Origin: Caenorhabditis elegans
Lineage: Eukaryota; Nematoda; Chromadorea; Rhabditida; Rhabditidae
Assembly (NCBI RefSeq): GCF_000002985.6
Contig: NC_003282.8
Coordinates: 8,556,001-8,620,000 of the forward strand
DNA length: 64,000 nt
Reading direction: 5' to 3'
Both the position numbers and the translations under genes were made by a program. Under the pieces are notes generated by a model, which made no database searches, was not told the origin of the DNA, and saw nothing but the letters and a program-made list of their open reading frames with translations. Positions 22,601-36,900 of the stretch are shown here, piece by piece (the first letter of the stretch is position 1; each line of letters starts with the position of its first letter).

Positions 22601-25600
22601 ATACGATATAGCTATAAACGATACAATATAGCTGTTTACGAGACGATATAGCTGTTTACAATACGATATAGCTATAAACGATACGATATAGCTATAAACG
22701 ATACGATATAGCTGTTAACGATACGATATAGCTATAAACGATACGATATAGCTATAAACGATACGATACAGCTGTTTACGATACGATATAGCTATAAACG
22801 ATACGATATAGCTGTTTACGAGACGATATAGCTGTTAACGATACGATATAGCTATAAACGATACGATATAGCTATAAACGATACAATATAGCTGTTTACG
22901 AGACGATATAGCTGTTTACAATACGATATAGCTATAAACGATACGATATAGCTATAAACGATACGATATAGCTGTTTACGATACGATATAGCTGTTTACG
23001 AGACGATATAGCTATAAACGGTACGATATAGCTGTTAACGATACGATATAGCTATTTACGATACGATATATACGATACGATATAGCTGTTTACGATACGA
23101 TATTTACGATACGATATAGCTATTTACGATACGATATAGCTGTTTACGATACGATATATACGATACGATATAGCTGTTAACGATACGATATAGCTATTTA
23201 CGATACGATATAGCTGTTTACGATACGATATAGCTATTTACGATACGATATAGCTATAAACGATACGATATAGCTGTTTACGATACTATATAGCTATTTA
23301 CGATACGATATAGCTATAAACGATACGATATAGCTATAAACGATACGATATAGCTATAAACGATACGATATAGCTGTTTACGTTACGATATAGCTGTTTA
23401 CGTTACGATATAGCTATAAACGATACGATATAGCTATAAACGATACGATATAGCTGTTTACGTTACGATATAGCTATAAACGATACGATATAGCTGTTTA
23501 CGAGACGATATAGCTATAAACGGTACGATATAGCTGTTTACGATACGATATAGCTATTTACGATACGATATATACGATACGATATAGCTATAAACGATAG
23601 GATATAGCTATTTACGATACGATATAGCTATAAACGATACAATATAGCTGTTTACGATACGATATAGCTATTTACGATACGATATATACGATACGATATA
23701 GCTGTTTACGATACGATATAGCTGTTTACGTTACGATATAGCTGTTTACGATACGATATAGCTATAAACGATACGAGATAGCTATAAACGATACGATATA
23801 GCTGTTTACGATACGATATAGCTATAAACGATACGATATAGCTATTTACGATACGATATAGCTATAAACTATACGATATAGCTATTTACGATACGATATA
23901 GCTATTTACGATACGATATAGCTATCTACGATACGATATAGCTGTTAACGATACGATATAGCTGTTTACGATACGATATAGCTGTTTACGATACGATATA
24001 GCTGTTAACGATACGATATAGCTATAAACGATACGATATAGCTGTTTACGATACGATATAGCTATTTACGATACGATATAGCTATTTACGATACGATATA
24101 GCTATTTACGATACGATATAGCTATAAACGATACGATATAGCTGTTTACGATACGATATAGCTATAAACGATACGATATAGCTATAAACGATACGATATA
24201 GCTGTTTACGATACGATATAGCTGTTTACGAGACGATATAGCTATAAACGATACGATATAGCTATTTACGATACGATATAGCTATTTACGATACGATATA
24301 GCTATAAACGATACAATATAGCTGTTTACGATACGATATAGCTGTTAACGATACGATATAGCTGTTTACGATACGATATAGCTATAAACGATACGATATA
24401 GCTATAAACGATACAATATAGCTGTTTACGATACGATATAGCTGTTTACGAGACGATATAGCTATAAACGATACGATATAGCTGTTTACAATACGATATA
24501 GCTAAAAACGATACGATATAGCTATAAACGATACGATATAGCTGTTAACGATACGATATAGCTATTTACGATACGATATAGCTATAAACAATACAATATA
24601 GCTGTTTACGATACGATATAGCTATAAACGATACGATATATTTATAAACAATACAATATAGCTGTTTACGATACGATATAGCTGTTTACGATACGATATA
24701 GCTATTTACGATACGATATATACGATACGATATAGCTATAAACGATACGATATAGCTATTTACGATACGATATAGCTATAAACGATACAATATAGCTGTT
24801 TACGATACGATATAGCTGTTAACAATACGATATAGCTGTTAACGATACGATATAGCTGTTTACGATACGATATTGCTATAAACGATACGATATAGCTGTT
24901 TACGATACGATATAGCTATTTACGATACGATATATACGATACGATATAGCTGTTAACGATACGATATAGCTGTTTACGATACGATATAGCTGTTTACGAT
25001 ACTATATAGCTATAAACGATTCGATATAGCTGTTTACGATACTATATAGCTGTTTACGATACGATATAGCTATAAACGATACGATATAGCTGTTTACGAT
25101 ACGATATAGCTATAAACGATACGATATAGCTGTTTACGATACGATATAGCTGTTTACGAGACGATATAGCTGTTTACGATACGATATAGCTATAAACGAC
25201 ACGATATAGCTATAAACGATACGATATAGCTGTTTACGAGACGATATAGCTATAAACGATACGATATAGCTGTTTACGATACGATATAGCTATAAACGAC
25301 ACGATATAGCTATAAACGATACGATATAGCTGTTTACGATACGATATAGCTATAAACGATACGATATAGCTATAAACTATACGATATAGCTGTTTACGAT
25401 ACGATATAGCTATAAACGATACGATATAGCTATAAACTATACGATATAGCTGTTTACGATACGATATAGCTGTTTACGATACGATATAGCTATAAACGAT
25501 ACGATATAGCTGTTTACGATACGATATAGCTATAAACGATACGATATAGCTATTTACGGTACGATATAGCTATAAACGATACGATATAGCTATTTACGAT

Positions 25601-25896
25601 ACGATATAGCTATAAACGATACGATATAGCTGTTTACGATACGATATAGCTATAAACGATACGATGTAGCTATTTACGGTATGATATAGCTATAAACGAG
25701 AGGATATAGCTGTTAACGATACGATATAGCTATTTACGACACGATATAGCTATAAACGATACGATATAGCTGTTTACGATACGATATATACGATACGATA
25801 TAGCTGTTTACGATACGATATATACGATACGATATAGCTATTTACGATACGATATAGCTATAAACGATACGATATAGCTGTTTACGATACGATATA
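16642..25896. repeat. Satellite array, 20 bp monomer, about 9.25 kb
   Basis: About 460 tandem copies of a 20-base unit of the form ACGATACGATATAGCTNNNN. The variable part takes mainly four states (ATAA, GTTT, ATTT, GTTA before AC). The core contains the self-complementary TATAGCTATA in one state. Linked variants recur: 'gagacg' follows the GTTT state, and 'gatacaata' precedes it. Occasional shortened units give tatatacgatacg or tatttacgatacg. No open frames occur because each unit brings stops. The edges are sharp, with ordinary unique DNA on both sides. Confidence 0.98.
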
Positions 25897-28800
25897 CGTT
25901 GAGTTTTCTTGCAGAGTGAAACAAAACGCAATACTGAGGGATATTTCAAACTTGAATATATTTTCATTTTTCCACAGGCAAATAATCGATGCATGATTTT
26001 GCGGAGGAGTTTTATGTCTGATTTTTAAACTCTGAAAGTGTTTCGTTCATGTGATCTGACACGGTGTTCGTGATTTCCATTTTCCAGTGCATCTGCACTC
26101 GTCTTCCGTATTCATGGAAATTATCACCTGTTTTTTGGTGTTTTAATAGCAAGTTATTATAATAGTTCTTGAAATATTATTTGTTACTTTGTTCTATATA
26201 CCAAAACTAAACTGTCTTCTCAGAACTTGACTTAAATTGAAAAACAATCAAATCAATTGAAATGCAATAGAATTTTTAAAATTTGATTTCATTTATGTGG
26301 CGTTTGTTTTAAAATTTTTACCTAATTGCCTCATTTCTAAGATTTCAAAAAACGTTTCATCTCATTTATTTGATATTTTATGTTCCGTTATCGTCATCAT
26401 TTTGATTTTCCTGCATGAACATAGACATATATTCCTATTACATTATCCATAGGATATGCTCTATGGAGCATCAATTCGCATCACTTTCTCTCTTATTTCC
26501 AATATATTTCTGCTAATTCTTTCACTTTATCCTCCACCCACCGCATCCTCTTACTCCCTCAATGATGCTTCATCTCTTTCCTCCGATTTTCCGCTTTTTT
26601 ATCTCTGTTTTCTCTGCATCTCTCTTTGCATTGTTGATCTCTATTCCGTTTTCAATGTATTTTTTGAGTTTTTATTCATTTTTCATGATATCATGAAAAA
26701 AAATGTGTTGGCTTTTATGAATTTGTTCTATATAATTTTTCTAGGGTTTTAAAGTAGTTTTGATATTTTTAATGTGATTTTGAATTAAATATGGGAGTTT
26801 TTAGGCCAGACAACTTTTTTCAAATCATAAAATTCGAGAACAAAGTTTTTTCTCAAATTGAAGTATGGATTAAAACATATTCCAATCATTTTTAAAATAC
26901 ACACATGAATTTAAAATTTTATTTACAAAAATACAACCTTCTTGTAATAGCAACGTAAAACCTTTTTTTCATAAATCTAGAAAAATTGATTTTTCCAACT
27001 TATAATCCATCTGTTACCTTTTCAGGGAGTTACAGCATTCAAAATAATTTTTAATTATGAATTCCTGAAGGTCTTCCCCATATTTAATTCTTTACAATTT
27101 CATTCAATTCCGCACGTTTTCATTCCGTTTCAATGCATTTTTGACGAGCGATATGGGAGCACCCACATTTTTATGGGTTTCGGGTTCACTCGAACCGAGT
27201 ATTCGTCATTTTCTGGAAAAAGTTTTAGCTAAAATTTTGCGCATCGGATTATATCTAAAATGAAATTTGATATTCAAATCTTTGAATTGTGCATGTTGTA
27301 CTATTTACTCTAAAACAAAAACTTTTATACAAGAGTATTCATAATTGATGAATAAATTGATAATTGATGAATTGAATGAATTGAGTTTTTTGAATTAATT
27401 GACAATTGAACTGATTGATGAATTTGAAAATACTAGAATTATAAAATGTTTTCAGTAATAACTTAGATTTAACACTTCACGATAGTTAAGATTGACATGG
27501 TTAAAAGTGATCCGGAGACTTTTCCATCATTTCTGATCATTGACCAATTATACATATGATTATTATTCAATGATAGACTGTCACTTAAAGGGATTCTGCT
27601 CTGAATTACTTTACGGGGTGACCCTGGTGTTTCGTAGGCACCAAATAAAGGCCGGTCGCTAAAAATTATACTAATAAACGGATAATCGGAAATTTTTATC
27701 AGCGGGGGCAAAAGTGTCAAGCCGATTATTTTGCTGGATCATGTTGCTATTGAGTTTTGAAACACCAACAAAAACTTATTTCAAACATTTAAAAAATTGT
27801 GGCGAAATTTGTGTTCCTCTGCAAACTACAGAGATTGTCGCAACTTTTCAATTTTTACAGGCATTTTCTGAAAATTTTAGTCTGCTGATTTTTTTAATCC
27901 AAAAAAATTTCAGTTAATTTTTTGATTAATTTCCAAATGGAAACATTGGATTTTTAAGTGAATTCGAGAGTTTCTTTTTGTGTTCAAACTCCTGCGATGT
28001 TTTATACAAACAGTGAAAACATAATGAAACTTATAGTTTTTGGAAAATGTTTTTTCTCAATTGGAACAATTCGAAGTTTCCCTAGATTTTCATCGATTAA
28101 AAAATTTATTTCTGTCTCAAAACGATAATTAATTAGGATTAGCTTATCGGATTTTTTTGCAAGGATTTGAAATACTTTTTTTTAAACCAAAACACGAAGT
28201 TTATAACTTGAATATAACATATCTTTCATTTTGATCTTTTTGAACATTTCTTCATTAAAATTTAGTGGAAAAATTTTCAAAAATTCTAAGAGTTAGGCAT
28301 TGACCTCTTCTCAAGTGTAAAGATATATTTCCAGAAGACTTTGATCTTTTGAGAAGTATGTGCTTAAAGCTATAAAAGTTTTCGAATTTCTTGCATACCC
28401 GTCATAATTCTGTAAGTTTTCAGTTCTCTTGCACTCGATGTTTTTGTCGATAAAATTCCTGTCTAAAATCTTGTCCAATCCCCCTTGCACTCAAAATGCT
28501 CCCATTTTTTTATATTTTTCTCTTTTTTTAAACAATAACCGCCCACATGCTATCGTCAATCTTTTTTCAATTTCAGCCAATTTCAGTTATTCGCAGTATG
28601 ACATTTTTCAGATATTTTGACGACAACACGCCTTCATAAATTGCCATTTTTAGTGTGAAAAATTACCTTTGTTTACGCGTTTCCACATATCTTTTTCAAT
28701 GTTTTTTTTCTGCAAAGTAATCCGAATTTTTAGTTGAAAGTAGTTACTCTCTAACTTTAAATTTTTAGGTTTATATATTTTAAAAAAAATTAAGCTTATT

Positions 28801-31800
28801 GATTAAAATCGAAGTATTTGAAACACCAAAAATAAATTTTTTGAGAGCCCAAAATGAATAAGCTGTCAGTGACGTCTTACGAAATTTGAAGAAGTTCCTG
28901 TTTCGCATCCGTAAAAATAGGAGATGCTCGAGGTTATGACGCCATAGATTTTTGTTGGATTTCAAGGGTTTATTTAAAACTTAGAATGAGGATGTCAGTC
29001 GCATTCCTCAAATATTATTCTAAAGCGTTCCCGCCTCTCCACTCGCTTAACGCTCTACCAGGCACTTTGTGTGAAATTTGTGAACCGCTTTGCCGTGTTA
29101 AAACAGTTCATAAATCAAATATTTTAAATTAAATTTTCTAGAATATTCTATCGCAGGAACCAATTGATCAGGTCATTTAAACATCATGCTTCACCTCTAA
29201 ACAACCACGTAACGTAACCCCATGACAAACACATTATCATTCTTATCATCTAACAAAGTCAGTCATCTGACTCCATGGTTAACAAGCAAAAAATTTCCGG
29301 CAAAAACGATGCGAAATATGAAAAAATTTCAAGAGAATTGGTTGTGTTTTGTAGTGAAAATAGGCTTTAAAGAGCAGAAAGGCGATACGGTTTTTGCATT
29401 TTTCTCTGGGTTTCTCCAGAATTAATTATGTCTTGTTTCGCTTAAAAAGGTTTATTGGGAGTGTTTTTGATCTGAAAATGGCTGAAAATTGGTTGATTGA
29501 TAAGTGATAAATGATAAGAAAAGCATTTGGAGTCAGAGCACAATTAAATAGAGTGACATAAACATTTCGACAATTGTCTAGGATTGACTGACTTTTCCTA
29601 ATTATTCTATACCAGCTGATATTGGCAGAAAATGTAAGATTTTTATATACTTACCTTTTTTTTAAATTGAGTTATGAAACAGTTTTTTTCAATACAATTT
29701 TTAAAAAAGACATCTTCTTCAAACAACTCTCGGTGAATTTTTAAAACACTAACTAGCATTCTCAACTATAGTGTTACACTTCGGTAGTTTAATATTAAGA
29801 AAAAGTCAACTATTAATTAATTACTTTTGTTAACTAATTGTTAAGTAGTAAGTTAAGTAATTGCTTTTTTAATTCAAACTTTTCAATTTTATGGCTGCAT
29901 CAAATTTTCCAGAAAACCATTCTCACTGGCGAAAGCCCCATTTTTGCAGTTGTAAATACGGTATACTCACTAACTCTCAAAAATGTCTACCAATAACTAC
30001 CAGACACTTTCACAGGTAAGTTACCATCTTTTTATCCAGTTCACATTTACATACCTTCGTTTTCCCCATGTCCAAATTTAAATTCGACTGTGTGCCAACT
30101 GTTTGAAAGTTTAGCAAGACGTCTTTTATAGTACTGTCTTGAAACTGTAAAAAACTTTAATCATGTGAATTGGTGATCCAATTGTCTTTACTATTTTTGG
30201 TTCAATCTTGATGTCCCAAGTGCATGTGTCAGCGAAATTTCAATTTTTCATGAGGTCATATGAAAAAAAAATGGAAAAATAAAATTCGAACCGGTTTTTC
30301 AGTGCAGTTTTTCGTTTTTAATGCGCTCACATTCGCTTTCGTTTCCAATTTTTTCAAACATTTTGGAAAGTAAACAAAAATTTAAACCACCATCGGACAT
30401 TTTCCACATATTTTTTTCAATACAATAAACATAGCTAGAGCACAAAATTATTCTCTATTCAAGAACTAAACAGCTTAATAATTCTCACCAAACACATCAA
30501 ATTATTTATCTCTGCTCCATGTGATTAACTTTAAACTTCCATAATCGTCACAAAAAACCCTTTTAATTGGAGTTATTGAATCTAAAACTCAAAAACTGTT
30601 AGTCGATTACAATGACGTTTTATAATCCACGCCATCAGATTTAAATCTAATCGGGTTTCTTTTCGAGTTTAATCTGCATTTCAGTCGGTTTAAGGAAATG
30701 GAAATATGATCACTGTAAGCTGTGGTGTTTCTAGTGTGAAGTTATCGTTTATAGTTTAGCATTTTCCAGAAAAATTTTAATAGCAGAAAAACATTTTCCA
30801 CATTTTTGAAATAATTTTTAGATGAAAGACAATAACAGTTCTGCAGATTTCATGAAAGACTTTTATTGGTGGAAGTTCTAAAATATAAAGAGTGCTAATT
30901 GATAAAGTAGTTTAAATTTTGGAAGTATCAGAACAAATATGACTTTTGGGAATTTGATTTCCTATGTAGTTCCCATTTTTCGAATGAATGAATCCTTCAA
31001 ATCAATCAGCGACCCGCTACAATAAAATAAACGTCGACATCTACCGTATTCCATGCGTTGTGTTTCCAACCCGGACTACAAATCTTTTTTTTTTTTTTCA
31101 TTTGAACACTTTGAATTCGCGGCAGGCGTGATTCAAAGGACAGTGCAGAGAAGCTAGACATTCAGTTTTCTCTGTTCACTCTTACATTTTGCGTGCTCTT
31201 ACATGATGTGTCACCGGTCACTCAACAAACAAAGTGTCTGATGGGACCCTTTCTCTTTATATCTGCCGTCTCTTCACTAGCTCCCAATATCTCATCTCTT
31301 TGTTCTGTGAGACATGGACGAGTGCGTAGTGCACCCACACCAGGCATCTCACTGCTTTCCTCATCTATCGTCACTTTTTCTCGCCATTTTGCCCACTGTC
31401 TCTATGTCCCTTCTTCCTCTCCATTTCGTCAGTTTTTGAACTGCTGCAGGCGATTGTTGGCATTGTGCCAAGGTTTTTCTGAAAGTCTTAGATTTAGTTT
31501 TTTTTTAAATTAATTATTCATTTAATTTTACTAAAATTATGATTTTCTCGATCATTACTCCTAGAATGATTACTCCAAAATGGGCATAATTTAAAATTTT
31601 TTAAATATTTCTTCTCTGTAAGACGCTAGGTATGTCTAACAAAAAAAACTTTTTTCATTTTGAAACATGTGATTATGTTGTGTTGCCTCAAGTGTTGTTG
31701 GCTCAATGCCAAGAATCTCGAGATTCTTTTGAAGAGGGTGTCATCTTGAATAGAAGAAGCTCTGTGTCCTCGTGCTGTCTCTTAGAAATGGAGAAGAGGA

Positions 31801-33918
31801 TTAGGATGAAGTTTTCACCGAAAAAGAAAGAAATATATCTTGTGACTAACTCCTACGTCTCATCACAGACACTTTTTGTCTGACTATTTTCGGATTTTTA
31901 CGATAAAACGTGTGTTTTCCTGGAAGTGAATAAAAGAATCTAACAAGCGTCATACGTTTTTTGGAACACAAGGTTTTTTTTATAGAATTTCTGTCGCATA
32001 TAACATTAATATTCAGTTGACTCACACATTGTCCAGTTTTTTTTTTTAATTTTAATTTTTTAGTTTCTATATGCTTTGATATTCGAATAATACTAAGATA
32101 TCGAATATAATACATTGAAGCGAATGTTTAATGTTCAATTTGTGGTCAATATGTAAAGCTGCCAAAGAATAAGGACCCTCGAAAACCTCTTGTGACCACG
32201 CTTCAACTCTTTCAGTCCTAAGGGCGCTTATTCACTGTGTGGAAACTCAACCCTCGGTTATTTTTCGAAACTTCGGAATATTACTAGTTGAATCTAGCAG
32301 AGATTAGTTTACTAAAAACAAGTAATCTTCAAAGTGAACATAAGGGTGTCTACAGGAGATTCATAAAACAATTGTATGTTTTTCATAGATCAACTAGATT
32401 GCCAGACATTTCACTTGTACACAATTGTCTGCCAGAATAGTTTAATTTGAACCTTTATTCGTCAAATGAATCAATTAAACCATGACGATCATATTCTTAA
32501 GTTTAAAGTATTTGATTTTACTTTTTTGTTGCAAAAACATGTATCACTCTAAAATAGTTCACCGTAATAAAATTAAAACACATTACACAAGCCAACAAAA
32601 ATAAGTATTTGATCACAAGTGTATAGAATCTGATCTCTAACTTCCGCTATCCACATTGTCATTTCCATTCTATCTTTGATCTTCGAATTTTTATATGATT
32701 TCACAAATCGCGTTTAACCGTTTTTCAAATTTCCGTTGAACTCTTGCCATTTAACGTTGAAAAGCACTTTTTTCAATGGGTTTGAGTAAAAGTGCAACAA
32801 AACAGACAGCTGCGGCAATGGGGTGGTCTTGCTCTTCTTTGCTCCTTTCCGCTTTTTTTTTTTGAAAAATTCAACACGAATTCTTTGTTCCCAACTGCAA
32901 AGAATTTTGCACTTTAATTTCTTTATTTAAAAGCTAATTTGATAAATATCTGATAAAATTTGAAATCGTGATGTAGCTTCTCAGATTTAATAAAGCTAAA
33001 TGTGTTCATCGTGTCTAGGGATAGACAAACATTCTAGAAGCTTTTTTAATCAGAAAATATTTGAATTACAGGGGGTGCAAAAATGAAACACGCTACTCGT
33101 GAAGCGTAGAAAATCAATAAAATTTATGATTGGAAAATGGAAGATATTTTCTTTTTTCTCGATATTTCCTTCTCCACTTTTTTTCATTATAAGATTTTAT
33201 CCTTATCTATTTCCGATCTCCACTTTTCCTCCTACACAAATGTTTCATCTCTCGTTTGTCTTCATTTTCTTCCTTTTTTCGATCAGTATTTCTTCCTATT
33301 TTTAGAGGAATGTTTGCCTCTGCGAGTTGTTTTTTCTAGTGTTAAGCAGGGTATTGTCCCAATGTTTGTGTACTTAACTGATTGGACTGATCATTGAATG
33401 CATTTGTGAAGTTTCAAAACATCGATTTCTAAGAAATTTTGAATACTTTTCACTTTTTTCCATGAAAACTATTCAACATGGGTCTTTATCGAAAATCGTT
33501 TCCATAATCCCACTGATTTTAGACTTTAATTTTCTTTCCAAATAGTTCTCATATTCTGGACCAAGTCAAAATTAAATATATAAATAACAAAAAATATTTC
33601 AAGTCAAAATTTGTCCAGTAATTAAATGAACGTGACCTTACAACTGGAAATCGTTTCCGAGATTTCGAACGTTGGCAAAAAGTTCAGTCACATTGGCCCA
33701 TTATTGTTTTTGCATACTGTTTTTTAAAAAAAATCTCTTTTTAAAATTTAACTCGTTTTCTATATTATCAAAATTTTGTTTTCCACGTCAGTCTCGTCAC
33801 CATCCATTTCTCTCAATCCTGTCCAATTTTTCAAATGTTGTCGTCCTTTACAGCCTTTAGTTTTTGTTTGCATTCATTTTTTCAATCAATGTTTCAATTA
33901 CAGAATAAAGCCGATCGT
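25897..33918. other. 8 kb gene-poor region between the satellite and the P5B ATPase
   Basis: No exon with paired splice sites or a recognisable domain was found. The open frames listed by length alone are low-complexity F/S/L-rich AT translations. GC-richer patches stand out at about 27590-27660 (with a ggtgtttcgtaggcacc hairpin), 29000-29110, 31130-31460 and 32740-32860. These could be promoters, enhancers or non-coding RNA loci. An upstream exon of the ATPase gene may lie here, since its first coding exon follows an acceptor at 33903 and is in frame up to that acceptor. Confidence 0.45.
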
Positions 33919-36900
33919 ATGGGCCCTGGCGGCTCTCGCCGTCCAAGAAATTCGCAGCATGCGACCGCCTCCACCCCATCCGCCTCCTCATGCAAAGAGC
34001 AACAAAAGGATGTCGAACATGAATTTGATATTATAGCATACAAGACCACATTTTGGCGTACAGTAAGTCTTTTAAAAACTGTGATAGTAAATTACGTGGG
34101 GCGTTGTCAGTTAAAGATACAGCTCTAGATGTTTTAAACGAGATTCTGTTAAAATCTTTGAGAGTTCCGCAGCAACAAAATTTAGAAACTACAGAAAAAT
34201 TTGTCGTATGGTTTTTTCCAAAAACATAGCATCTCCAAATTGGTATATCAATAAAAATATTATTTTCAGTTCTTCTTCTACGCCCTATCATTTGGAACTT
34301 GCGGAATATTCCGACTATTCCTCCACTGGTTCCCAAAACGTCTGATTCAGTTCCGTGGAAAACGCTGCTCCGTTGAAAATGCCGATTTGGTTCTTGTCGT
34401 TGATAATCACAATCGTTACGACATCTGCAATGTCTACTATCGAAATAAATCAGGAACTGATCACACTGTTGTTGCGAATACCGATGGAAATCTAGCAGAG
34501 TTAGACGAACTTCGCTGGTTCAAGTATCGGAAACTCCAGTACACGTGGATAGATGGTGAATGGTCAACTCCTTCTCGAGCGTATTCTCATGTGACACCAG
34601 AAAATTTGGCTTCGAGTGCTCCAACTACTGGTCTGAAAGCAGATGACGTTGCATTAAGAAGAACATACTTTGGCCCAAATGTTATGCCAGTCAAGCTGAG
34701 TCCATTCTACGAACTTGTCTACAAGGAAGTTCTCTCACCATTCTACATCTTCCAAGCAATCAGTGTAACAGTCTGGTATATCGACGACTATGTCTGGTAT
34801 GCAGCACTGATCATTGTGATGTCACTGTATTCAGTTATTATGACACTTCGCCAGACAAGATCTCAGCAGAGGAGATTGCAATCAATGGTCGTTGAGCACG
34901 ACGAGGTTCAAGTGATTCGAGAAAATGGAAGAGTTTTGACATTGGACAGTTCGGAAATAGTCCCTGGAGATGTTCTGGTGATACCACCACAAGGATGCAT
35001 GATGTACTGCGACGCCGTTTTGTTAAATGGAACTTGCATTGTCAATGAGAGTATGCTTACTGGAGAGTCGATTCCGATAACAAAAGTGAGTTGCCAAAAA
35101 AAGAGAAAAGTTATTCAACATTTTTCAGAGCGCAATCTCAGACGACGGCCACGAAAAGATATTTTCAATAGACAAACATGGCAAAAATATCATTTTCAAT
35201 GGGACTAAAGTCCTTCAAACGAAATACTACAAGGGCCAAAATGTGAAGGCACTGGTTATTCGAACAGCATATTCCACTACAAAAGGACAGTTGATCCGAG
35301 CAATCATGTACCCGAAACCTGCCGATTTCAAGTTTTTCCGCGAATTGATGAAGGTAAGTATTGAATTTGTTAAATATTGAATTTGAAAAAATAACAGTCT
35401 ATTTCAGTTCATTGGAGTTCTTGCTATCGTCGCCTTCTTTGGATTCATGTACACCTCGTTCATCCTTTTCTACCGTGGGAGTTCAATTGGAAAAATTATC
35501 ATTCGGGCGCTCGATCTCGTAACAATAGTAGTTCCACCAGCTCTACCAGGTTAGCCTTTACACTTTTCACGTGTTTGCTAGTGTTACAAAAAATAAAACG
35601 CGGATATGATATAATTAATTCCTGAGCATTTCAGCCGTCATGGGAATTGGTATCTTCTACGCTCAACGACGCCTTCGTCAGAAGAGCATTTATTGCATAT
35701 CACCTACTACCATAAATACATGCGGAGCTATTGACGTGGTAAGTATTACATCTAGTTCATGTATTTAGATTTTATTCTATACAGTTTTTAAAACTTATTC
35801 TAATGTTCAGGTATGTTTCGACAAAACGGGTACACTAACTGAAGACGGACTTGATTTTTATGCTCTACGGGTAGTAAACGACGCAAAAATCGGGGACAAC
35901 ATTGTGCAAATTGCTGCAAATGACTCTTGCCAGAATGTTGTTCGAGCGATCGCGACCTGTCACACACTGTCTAAGTAAGTTTTCATAGTGTAGTGACACA
36001 TTAAAACTATAATTTTGCAGAATCAATAATGAACTTCATGGAGATCCACTTGACGTCATCATGTTTGAGCAAACTGGCTATTCGTTGGAAGAAGATGACT
36101 CTGAATCACATGAATCTATTGAATCAATTCAGGTATGCGTGTTTTAATCGAAATTTATACTTAAAAATCAAATTTTCAGCCTATCCTCATCCGCCCACCG
36201 AAGGACAGTTCTCTTCCAGATTGCCAAATCGTCAAGCAGTTCACGTTTAGCTCTGGGCTTCAAAGGCAGTCTGTTATCGTAACCGAAGAAGATTCAATGA
36301 AAGCTTATTGCAAGGGAAGTCCAGAAATGATAATGTCACTATGCAGACCGGAGACTGTACCTGAGAATTTCCATGTAAGCTATATGTTTTATTTTAAACC
36401 AAAATGTTATTATTTGCTCAATTTCTCAATAGTTATATTTCAGGACATTGTCGAAGAATACAGTCAACATGGTTATCGTCTAATTGCTGTAGCCGAGAAG
36501 GAACTCGTTGTTGGATCAGAAGTTCAAAAAACTCCAAGACAATCGATTGAATGCGATCTCACTCTTATTGGACTTGTTGCTTTAGAGAATCGTCTCAAAC
36601 CAGTGACAACAGAAGTTATTCAGAAGTTGAATGAGTACGTTTTTTTTTCCAATATTTAACATTCAATTTAATTCTCTCACAAGAAAAACAGTTTAACCAA
36701 CTATAACCTTTTTACAGGGCCAATATTCGAAGTGTCATGGTTACTGGAGACAACTTGCTCACAGCGCTTTCCGTAGCACGAGAATGTGGAATAATAGTTC
36801 CAAACAAGTCCGCATACTTGATAGAACATGAGAATGGAGTTGTCGATAGGCGAGGAAGGACTGTGCTTACTATCAGAGAAGTGAGCATTATATTCTATGA

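Noticed and set aside
16642-25896. CRISPR-like array
   Set aside because: Monomers are contiguous with no unique spacers, in a eukaryotic genome. It is a satellite.
26456-26752. 98-codon plus-strand open frame
   Set aside because: Low-complexity F/L/S/I-rich translation of AT-rich DNA, no splice context, no domain.
31193-31513. 106-codon open frame
   Set aside because: Composition follows a pyrimidine-rich island. No acceptor at the start and no known motif. Treated as a regulatory candidate instead.
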